Position numbers and translations under genes: made by a program
The notes under the pieces: model-generated
Databases searched by the model: none
What the model was told of the DNA's origin: nothing
Seen by the model: only the letters and a program-made list of their open reading frames with translations
Shown here: positions 1 through 4,548 of the stretch, piece after piece
How positions within the stretch are numbered: position 1 is the first letter of the stretch
Layout: each line of letters opens with the position of its first letter
Assembly: GCA_036556965.1 (NCBI GenBank)
Contig: DATBIO010000217.1
Location: forward strand, 1-5,409
Reading direction: 5' to 3'
DNA: 5,409 bases
Source: DATBIO01 sp036556965
GTDB lineage: Bacteria; Acidobacteriota; Vicinamibacteria; Fen-336

Positions 1-1
1 C

Positions 2-439
2 GACTCCGTGGCCGCCGCCCGCGCCTTCCTCGCCCTCCACTCCGCCACCAGGGACCGCGCGTGGCTCGAGCGCGCCGAGGCCGCGGTGCTCTTCGTGGCA
101 CGCCGCTTCCGGCGTGGGGACGGGGCCGGGTTCGACACCGCCTCCGCGCGCGGGCCTTTCGACCGGCCCGGGCCCCAGCGCGACGAGAACGTGGTGCTCG
201 CCCGCGCGGCCAACCTCCTGTTCCGCCTGACGGGCCGCGCCGAGCACCGCGAGGTGGCGGACCAGGCCTGGCGCTACCTGTCCCGGCCGGAGGTCGCGCG
301 CGCGGGCAGCGTGGGGGGGCCGCTCCTCGTGGAGCGCGAGCGGCGCCTCGACGGGACGGCCCTCGCGTCACCGGGGGCGTCCACCCGCTGGGCCCCCGCG
401 GGCGCCCGCGTGCGCCGCGGCCGAGCTGGGCTAGCATGA
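2..439 (+). CDS. C-terminal part of a probable DUF255/YyaL-type (thioredoxin-domain, alpha/alpha-barrel) protein, 5' partial
   Basis: The reading frame is open from the left edge, so the start lies outside the window; the GTG at position 8 is just an internal valine. Visible are paired helical segments typical of alpha/alpha-toroid proteins: a repeat-like stretch around nt 29-110 (FLALHSATRDRAWLERAE), a GFDTA turn near nt 128-142, then ENVVLARAANLLFRLTG (nt 185-235) and a GGPLLVERE strand (nt 314-340). From family knowledge, this order resembles the C-terminal half of DUF255/YyaL (SPATA20-like) proteins, whose N-terminal half is a thioredoxin fold. The family's biochemical role is not settled. 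The oddity is the end: members usually continue for about 60 residues past this strand, with an HVTVVG-like segment, whereas here only about 33 low-complexity Arg/Ala/Pro-rich codons follow before TGA. The tail may be truncated or frameshifted. An N-acylglucosamine 2-epimerase-like or other six-hairpin glycosidase-fold protein is the main alternative. The next gene starts 23 nt downstream on the same strand, so co-transcription is plausible. Confidence 0.55.
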   Translation, partial: DSVAAARAFLALHSATRDRAWLERAEAAVLFVARRFRRGDGAGFDTASARGPFDRPGPQRDENVVLARAANLLFRLTGRAEHREVADQAWRYLSRPEVARAGSVGGPLLVERERRLDGTALASPGASTRWAPAGARVRRGRAGLA

Positions 440-450
440 CGCCCTTGCCC

Positions 451-455
451 GGAGG
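451..455 (+). promoter_or_regulatory. Ribosome binding site for the amidohydrolase
   Basis: GGAGG lies 7 nt before the ATG at 463. It decides the start against the in-frame ATG at 436, which overlaps the upstream stop (ATGA) but has no such motif before it. The 463 start also puts a signal peptide directly at the N-terminus. Confidence 0.75.
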
Positions 456-462
456 CCGACCG

Positions 463-1740
463 ATGAGGATTCCCCTGCTCGTGGCGCTGGCCGCGGCCGC
501 GGCCGTGCCCGCCCCCGCGGAGACGGTGGTGCTCCGCGCCGCCCGCATGTTCGACGGCCGCGGGGACGCGCTGGTCCGCGACGCGGTGGTGGTCGTCACC
601 GACGGACGCATCGCGGCGGCGGGGGCGCGGCTGCCCGTGCCCGCGGGGGCGCGCGTGATGGACCTCGGCGACGCCACCCTGCTCCCCGGCTTCATCGACG
701 CCCACACCCACCTCACCGGCGAGTCGTCGGAGAACTGGTACCGCGACGCGGTCGCGCGCCTGCGCCAGTCCGCGCCCGAGAAGGCCATCCGCGCCACCGA
801 GTACGCGCGCCGCACGGTGCTGGCCGGCTTCACCACCGTCCGCGACCTGGGCTCCTCCGACTTCGTGGACGTGGCCCTGCGCAACGCCATCGAGAGCGGG
901 GTGGCGGCGGGCCCGCGCATGCTGGTGGCGGGCAACTCCCTGGGCGCGCGCGGGGGTCACTGCGACCTGAGCGGCTTCCCCTACCTCCTCTTCGGCCGGG
1001 AGAGCGGCCTGGCGGACGGCGTGGCCAGCGGCGCCGACGGGTTCCGCGACGCCGTGCGCTTCGCCGTGAAGTACGGGGCGGACGTGATCAAGACCTGCGC
1101 CACGGGGGGCGTCCTCTCCCTGGCCGACGAGGTGGACACCCCGCAGCTCGCCCAGGCCGAGATGGACGCCCTGGTGGAGGAGGCGCACCGCCTGCGCAAG
1201 CGCACGGCCGCCCACGCCCACGGGGCGGAGGGGGCGAAGGTCGCCATCCGTGCGGGCATCGACTCCATCGAGCACGGGTCCTTCCTCGACGACGAGGCCC
1301 TGCGCCTGATGAAGGAGAAGGGCACGTGGCTGGTGCCCACGGCCATGGCCGTGAAGTACGTGTCCGACCCGGCGCGCAGCTATCCCCCGGAGATCGCGGC
1401 CAAGGCGCGCGCGGCCGCGGAGGCCTGGAGGCGCGCCTTCCGGCGGGCCCTGGAGACGGGGGTGAAGGTCGCCCTGGGCACCGACTCGGGGGTCAGCCCC
1501 CACGGCCGGAACGCGGAGGAGTTCGTGCTCATGACCCAGGCCGGCATGGCGCCGGCGGCGGCCCTGCGCGCGGGCACCTCCGGGGCCGCCACCCTGCTCG
1601 GCCTGGAGGCCCGCGTCGGCACGCTGGAGGCGGGCAAGGAGGCGGACGTGGTCGCGGTGCCCGGGGATCCGCTGGCCGACATCACCGCCACCCAGCGGGT
1701 CTCCTTCGTGATGAAGGGGGGAAGGGTCCTGACGCCCTAG
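463..1740 (+). CDS. Secreted amidohydrolase family protein (imidazolonepropionase / Xaa-Pro dipeptidase-like)
   Basis: Encodes 425 aa. Residues 1-19 form a signal peptide (short basic start, Leu/Ala-rich core, APA-type cleavage site), so the enzyme is probably exported to the periplasm or outside. The mature part is a complete amidohydrolase: a small beta-sandwich flank (MFDGRG, about residue 29 on), the HxH metal pair H81/H83 in FIDAHTHL, H166 in a GGH motif, K210 in DVIKTCATGG (expected carboxylated bridging lysine), H251 or H253 in HAHG, H271 in SIEHGS, catalytic D341 in GTDSG, and the C-terminal GTLEAGKEADVV closure of the sandwich. This is the pattern of binuclear zinc amidohydrolases that hydrolyse Xaa-Pro or Xaa-Arg/Lys dipeptides or related cyclic amides. 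The substrate cannot be read from sequence. Length is normal and no key residue is missing. Its stop codon overlaps that of the convergent DinB-like gene. Confidence 0.9.
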   Translation: MRIPLLVALAAAAAVPAPAETVVLRAARMFDGRGDALVRDAVVVVTDGRIAAAGARLPVPAGARVMDLGDATLLPGFIDAHTHLTGESSENWYRDAVARLRQSAPEKAIRATEYARRTVLAGFTTVRDLGSSDFVDVALRNAIESGVAAGPRMLVAGNSLGARGGHCDLSGFPYLLFGRESGLADGVASGADGFRDAVRFAVKYGADVIKTCATGGVLSLADEVDTPQLAQAEMDALVEEAHRLRKRTAAHAHGAEGAKVAIRAGIDSIEHGSFLDDEALRLMKEKGTWLVPTAMAVKYVSDPARSYPPEIAAKARAAAEAWRRAFRRALETGVKVALGTDSGVSPHGRNAEEFVLMTQAGMAPAAALRAGTSGAATLLGLEARVGTLEAGKEADVVAVPGDPLADITATQRVSFVMKGGRVLTP

Positions 1741-2249
1741 GCCTGCTGCCGGCGCTCCTGGTCGCGGTCGTAGACCAGGAGGTCGGTGGACACCGTGGGC
1801 CCGCCCACGCGCCTCATGAGCAGCGACACCTGCCCGCGGTGGTAGGTGGAGTGGTTGGCGAGGTGCTGCACGAGGTGCCACAGCGGCGCCTGGAACTCGC
1901 GCCCCTCGGTGGTGTGGTAGCGCACCGGCTCCGCCGCCGCCTCCGGGCGCAGCGCCTCGAGCCAGGCCGCGCGGTGCTCCTCGATGGCCGCCCAGCGGTC
2001 GCGCACGGCCAGCAGGTCCGGGAACTCCCCCTCGTCGAAGAGCCGGCGCGGGGAGACGCCCTTCCACCTCTCGAGCCAGATCCACTCCGCTCCCATGATG
2101 TGGACGAGGGTGCCGCGCACGCCGCCGTGGCTGGCCCCCAGGTCGCGGCGGAAGTCCTCGGACGCGAGGGTGGCCGCCCCCCGCATGAGCCGGTGGTTGG
2201 CCCACACCGTGTAGTCGAAGAGCCGCGCGAAGTCGTCCTTCCCCAGCAT
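1737..2249 (-). CDS. DinB family protein (four-helix-bundle putative metalloenzyme)
   Basis: Encodes 170 aa, the usual DinB-superfamily length. The features seen are an N-terminal helix with FDYTVWANHRLM (residues 11-22), H50 in LVHIMGAE, and the HxxxH pair H133/H137 in NHSTYHRGQ. Together H50, H133 and H137 make the expected three-histidine metal site. The family (DinB/YfiT/mycothiol- and bacillithiol-dependent S-transferase fold) includes thiol transferases and many uncharacterised proteins. The name comes from a DNA-damage-inducible Bacillus gene and is unrelated to polymerase IV. It is probably cytoplasmic, as no signal peptide is visible. The ATG at 2249 is chosen because it overlaps the stop of the upstream DUF4920 gene (TGATG) and has a Shine-Dalgarno motif; a longer frame extending upstream to 2852 is only an open shadow. 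Specific reaction unknown. Confidence 0.9.
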   Translation of the reverse strand: MLGKDDFARLFDYTVWANHRLMRGAATLASEDFRRDLGASHGGVRGTLVHIMGAEWIWLERWKGVSPRRLFDEGEFPDLLAVRDRWAAIEEHRAAWLEALRPEAAAEPVRYHTTEGREFQAPLWHLVQHLANHSTYHRGQVSLLMRRVGGPTVSTDLLVYDRDQERRQQA

Positions 2250-2659
2250 CAGCGGAGCACCTCCACCCCGCTCGCCTCGACCGAGACGCGCGCGGCGGCG
2301 GCGGCGCCCGCTCCTTCCTCCTTCAGGTGGGCGACCTCGCCCGCCTCCGGCTCCTCCACCACCAGCCGCCCTTCGAGGGCCACGCGCTTTCCCACGAGGT
2401 CGGCGGGCACGAAGAAGGCATAGCCCTCGAAGCGCACCTGCACCGCGGAGGAGCCGTCCACCAGCTCGAGCCAGCAGCCCTTGCGCCGGCACACCTTGTC
2501 CACGCGCCCCTCCAGGCGCACGCGTCGCCCGGGGGAGGGGCGGGCCAGGACCTCGGCCAGGGGCGTCACGGCGAGCCCCTCCAGCTTCCGGCCGAAGCGC
2601 GCGGGCTCGGAAGGCGGGGGCGCGGAGAGGACGAGGAGAAGCACGCCGGCGGCCATCAT
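2249..2659 (-). CDS. Exported DUF4920 domain protein
   Basis: Encodes 136 aa. The first 20 or so residues (MMAAGVLLLVLSAPPPSEPA) look like a short signal peptide or membrane anchor, so the protein is likely periplasmic; there is no lipobox cysteine. The rest matches DUF4920 as I know it: FG at residues 22-23, a beta-rich core VRLEGRVDKVC, the signature C57-R-R-K-G-C62-W63, then VQVRF and YAFFVPAD (80-87) and VALEGRL (93-99), reminiscent of an OB-like beta barrel. The two cysteines could form a disulfide or bind a metal; the function of the family is unknown. The C-terminus (about 102-136) is Glu/Ala-rich. The first of two tandem ATGs is preferred because AAAGGAGG lies 8 nt upstream. It is the first gene of a two-gene unit with the DinB-like gene. 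Confidence 0.85.
   Translation of the reverse strand: MMAAGVLLLVLSAPPPSEPARFGRKLEGLAVTPLAEVLARPSPGRRVRLEGRVDKVCRRKGCWLELVDGSSAVQVRFEGYAFFVPADLVGKRVALEGRLVVEEPEAGEVAHLKEEGAGAAAAARVSVEASGVEVLR
2259..2264 (-). promoter_or_regulatory. Internal ribosome binding site for the DinB-like gene
   Basis: On the minus strand GGAGGT occurs about 9-10 nt before the ATG at 2249, inside the end of the DUF4920 coding sequence. With the TGATG stop/start overlap it supports coupled or re-initiated translation and fixes the DinB start. Confidence 0.6.
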
Positions 2660-2667
2660 CCGCGGAG

Positions 2668-2675
2668 CCTCCTTT
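2668..2675 (-). promoter_or_regulatory. Strong ribosome binding site for the DUF4920 gene
   Basis: AAAGGAGG on the minus strand ends 8 nt before the ATG at 2659. It is the best Shine-Dalgarno match in the window and favours the first of the two tandem ATGs (11 nt from the second). Confidence 0.8.
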
Positions 2676-2690
2676 CCACGAAGCAGCCGC

Positions 2691-2697
2691 TATTGTA
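2691..2697. promoter_or_regulatory. Possible bidirectional promoter core (overlapping -10 hexamers) in the 61-bp divergent gap
   Basis: The gap 2660-2720 separates the divergent DUF4920 and tautomerase genes. It contains one AT-rich island, TATTGTA. On the minus strand this reads TACAAT (2697-2692), a 5/6 match to the -10 consensus, which would leave a roughly 25-nt leader before the DUF4920 ATG. On the plus strand it reads TATTGT (2691-2696), a 4/6 match, with about 18 nt of leader before the tautomerase ATG. No convincing -35 hexamer is seen for either direction. The placement is inferred from position and base composition only. Confidence 0.35.
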
Positions 2698-2709
2698 GTG
2701 TCGCGCCGC

Positions 2710-2715
2710 GGGAGG
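2710..2715 (+). promoter_or_regulatory. Ribosome binding site for the tautomerase gene
   Basis: GGGAGG ends 5 nt before the ATG at 2721. It supports that start, which is also required to place proline directly after the initiator methionine. Confidence 0.7.
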
Positions 2716-2720
2716 ACGAC

Positions 2721-3113
2721 ATGCCCCTGGTCCGCATCACGATGGCGCGCGGGCGCACGCCGGGCGAGCGGGCGGCCGTGGCCGCCGCCGTGCACGACGC
2801 GCTGGTGGAGACGGCGGGGGTGCCCCGGGACGACCGCTTCCAGGTGGTGCACGAGGTGCCGGCGGAGGACCTGGTCTTCGACGCGGGCTACCTCGGCTTC
2901 TCGCGCAGCCCGGCCCTGGTCGTGGTCCAGGTCTTCCTGAACGCGGGACGCACGGTCGAGGTCAAGCGCGCCCTCTACGCCGCCATCGCCGACAAGCTCG
3001 GCCGGGCCGCCGCCGTGCGCCCGGACGACGTGCTCGTGAACCTGGTGGAAGTGGCGCGCGAGAACTGGTCGTTCGGCGGGGGCGTCATGAGCTACCCGCC
3101 GCCCGCCTCCTGA
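2721..3113 (+). CDS. Tautomerase family protein (Tautomerase_2 / YrdN-like)
   Basis: Encodes 130 aa, the normal length of the long-chain tautomerase group that resembles Bacillus YrdN. Methionine is followed by Pro2 (MPLVRI), the residue that becomes the N-terminal catalytic proline in this superfamily after Met removal. Other family signatures are DDRFQVVHE (37-45), GFSRSPALVVVQVFLNAGRT (59-78), VRPDDVLVNLVEV (99-111) and the closing NWSFGGG (115-121). These fold as two beta-alpha-beta units of the 4-oxalocrotonate tautomerase superfamily. D38 and R77 lie near where the malonate semialdehyde decarboxylase Asp and Arg fall; the first Arg of that enzyme's Arg-Pro-Arg pair appears to be Ala75 here, so decarboxylase activity should not be assumed. 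The substrate is unknown. The protein is probably cytoplasmic. It is a single-gene unit between a divergent and a convergent neighbour. Confidence 0.92.
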   Translation: MPLVRITMARGRTPGERAAVAAAVHDALVETAGVPRDDRFQVVHEVPAEDLVFDAGYLGFSRSPALVVVQVFLNAGRTVEVKRALYAAIADKLGRAAAVRPDDVLVNLVEVARENWSFGGGVMSYPPPAS

Positions 3114-3122
3114 CGTCCGCCC

Positions 3123-4238
3123 CTACTCCGTGCGGAAGAAGCGCCCGTCGTCCACCGTGCTCCCGCGCACGGTGTAGACCACGATGCCGGTGGGCCAGGG
3201 CGCCCACGGCTGTCCGTCCACCGCGGGGGCGGTGTGGAAGCGCGTCGGCGTGCCGTCTTCGAAGCGCAGGCGCTCTCCCATGTGGGTGTGTCCCTGGAGG
3301 GCCAGCGTCCAGTCGAAGGGCCGCAGGAGGGCGGCCAGCTCCCCCGCGTTCCGCACCAGGTGGCGGAAGCCGGGCGCCCCCCCCACCGCCATCACCGTGC
3401 GCGCCGGCCCCTCCGCGGCGAACTCGCGCGACAGCGCGCCGTTGCGCAGGGGGATGTGGCCCAGCGTCACCACGCTGGCGCCGGGAGGGACGTGCTCGAG
3501 GTCGCGGCGGATCCACGCCAGCTGGTCGGCGTCCAGGAAGCCGTAGTACCACTGGTCGTCCACGCCCACCGTGTCCAGCACGATGAAGTGGAGGCGCCCG
3601 CGGTTGAACGAGTAGTAGCGCGGGCCCAGCACCTCCTCGTACATGCCCTTGCCGTAGAGCGGGTGGTCGGCGGACACGCCGCTCTCGGCGCGCTCGATGC
3701 CGAAGACCTCGTGGTTGCCCGGCGCGCTCCGCACCTCCAGCCCCGCGCCCGCCACCGCCTCGGCGTAGAGGGCGTACTGGGCGCGCGCCGCGTGCTCCCC
3801 CACCCGCAGGGCGTCCTTGATGAGGTCGCCGCTGACCACGGCCAGGCGGGCGCGGGCGGCGGCGAGGGCCAGCGCCGCGCGCAGCCGCGGCGCGTTGCCC
3901 TCGTGGACGTGGGTGTCGGAGAGGTGCGCGAAGCGCCACACCGCCGGCGCGGGGTCGCGGGCGAGGGCGAAGTCCGCCGCCTCCGAGGGGGGACGGTGCC
4001 ACGGCCCCACCGCCCGGCGGTCCCCCGGCACCACGACGAAGACGCGCCGCGCCGTGGAGGGCGGCAGCGCGTAGGCCCCGTCCGCTTCCGTGAGGGCCAG
4101 GCCGATCCCGTCCGTGACCACCACCCGCGCCAGCCCCCGTTCCGCGCGGTCGCGGCGGCCGTTCGCGTTGGCGTCGTCGTACACCACGCCGCGCGCGCCA
4201 AGGGCGGCGGCCAGCAGGGAGAGGAGGAGGGCGCTCAC
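3123..4238 (-). CDS. Exported calcineurin-like metallophosphoesterase with N-terminal MetallophosN-type domain
   Basis: Encodes 371 aa from a GTG start. Residues 1-16 (SALLLSLLAAALGA) form a signal peptide. Residues about 17-75 are a transthyretin/SdrD-B-like beta domain: GVVYDDANANGRRDRAERGL (17-36) carries acidic/Asn ligands like a calcium loop, followed by ADGAYALP (52-59) and VFVVVPGD. The catalytic domain has every metallophosphatase motif: D108-x-H110 (LSDTH), G137-D138 with a downstream D142, G174-N175-H176-E177, H261 in TLGHIPL, and H317-x-H319 (LQGHTH). It is therefore expected to be an active binuclear metal phosphoesterase acting outside the cytoplasm; the phosphoester substrate is unknown. 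The C-terminus ends about 50 residues after GHTH, without an obvious extra C-terminal domain. The GTG overlaps the upstream stop by 4 nt (GTGA), and no Shine-Dalgarno motif is visible before it, so translation probably depends on coupling to the zinc-ribbon gene. Confidence 0.9.
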   Translation of the reverse strand: MSALLLSLLAAALGARGVVYDDANANGRRDRAERGLARVVVTDGIGLALTEADGAYALPPSTARRVFVVVPGDRRAVGPWHRPPSEAADFALARDPAPAVWRFAHLSDTHVHEGNAPRLRAALALAAARARLAVVSGDLIKDALRVGEHAARAQYALYAEAVAGAGLEVRSAPGNHEVFGIERAESGVSADHPLYGKGMYEEVLGPRYYSFNRGRLHFIVLDTVGVDDQWYYGFLDADQLAWIRRDLEHVPPGASVVTLGHIPLRNGALSREFAAEGPARTVMAVGGAPGFRHLVRNAGELAALLRPFDWTLALQGHTHMGERLRFEDGTPTRFHTAPAVDGQPWAPWPTGIVVYTVRGSTVDDGRFFRTE

Positions 4239-4450
4239 CGCCCGTGCACCCGGGGGGACGGGCCCTTGACCGTGCGCGTGCCGACCGACGTGCCGCAGCC
4301 CGTGCAGAGGTATTCGTGCAGCTCGCCGTCGGGGAGCACGAGAAGGAGGCGCTCGCGCACGGGCTGGGGCGCGCGGCAGCGGGCGCAGAAGAGGACGGAA
4401 GCCTCCAGCCGCTCGAAGGAGTCCGCGGAGCCCGCGGCGCGCGCGCGCAT
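4235..4450 (-). CDS. Small zinc-ribbon protein of unknown function
   Basis: Encodes 71 aa with two CxxC knuckles, C22-A-R-C25 and C49-T-G-C52, spaced 23 residues apart, as in a treble-clef or zinc-ribbon fold. The middle LLLVLPDGELHEYLC (35-49) forms the hairpin, and GTSVGTRT follows the second knuckle. No signal peptide is seen, so it is probably cytoplasmic. I recognise the general type as a conserved hypothetical but cannot give a role; binding of nucleic acid or a protein partner is only a guess. The ATG at 4450 has GGAGG just upstream, though the spacing is short (3 nt), so a different start cannot be excluded. The first 10 residues are Ala/Arg-rich and probably disordered. Its stop overlaps the start of the exported phosphoesterase, and the two are most likely one operon. 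Confidence 0.72.
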   Translation of the reverse strand: MRARAAGSADSFERLEASVLFCARCRAPQPVRERLLLVLPDGELHEYLCTGCGTSVGTRTVKGPSPRVHGR

Positions 4451-4453
4451 GCG

Positions 4454-4458
4454 CCTCC
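4454..4458 (-). promoter_or_regulatory. Closely spaced ribosome binding site for the zinc-ribbon gene
   Basis: GGAGG on the minus strand lies only 3 nt before the ATG at 4450. It is the best available signal for that start, but the spacing is shorter than usual. The start codon itself sits inside the palindrome GCGCATGCGC (4445-4454). Confidence 0.45.
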
Positions 4459-4536
4459 AGCTTCGGCCAGGCGTGGCGTGCCGGTCAAGGCGAACGGAAA
4501 GCCGGGGACGGGCAGGGGCGGCCGCGGACGCGCGGG

Positions 4537-4542
4537 TAGAAT
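4537..4542 (+). promoter_or_regulatory. Putative -10 element placing the gatB transcript start at or next to its ATG (leaderless)
   Basis: TAGAAT (5/6 match to TATAAT) is followed by six bases and then the gatB ATG at 4549. With the usual -10 to start-site distance, transcription would begin on or next to the A of the ATG. No Shine-Dalgarno motif is visible immediately upstream of this ATG, which agrees with a leaderless mRNA. No clear -35 hexamer is found 16-18 bp further upstream. The rest of the 98-bp divergent gap (4451-4548) is GC-rich; a TTGACC on the minus strand (4488-4483) could be a -35 for the zinc-ribbon operon, but it lacks a matching -10. Confidence 0.45.
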
Positions 4543-4548
4543 CCGGGC

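Noticed and set aside
61..462. In-frame upstream extension of the amidohydrolase
   Set aside because: The added residues are Arg/Pro/Gly-rich and overlap gene 1. The signal peptide and GGAGG both point to the ATG at 463.
489..504. Perfect 16-bp palindrome GGCCGCGGCCGCGGCC
   Set aside because: It encodes the alanine run of the amidohydrolase signal peptide and follows from GCC/GCG alanine codons; there is no sign of an operator or attachment site.
274..2205. 643-codon open frame on the minus strand across the amidohydrolase and DinB region
   Set aside because: It is antisense to two genes with complete family motifs. Its translation is Arg/Gly/Pro/His-rich and matches nothing I recognise. 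Long spurious frames are expected at this GC content.
4441..4454. Alternating GC tract and palindrome around the zinc-ribbon start codon
   Set aside because: It is short and explained by Arg/Ala codons at the N-terminus. A regulatory role is possible but unsupported.
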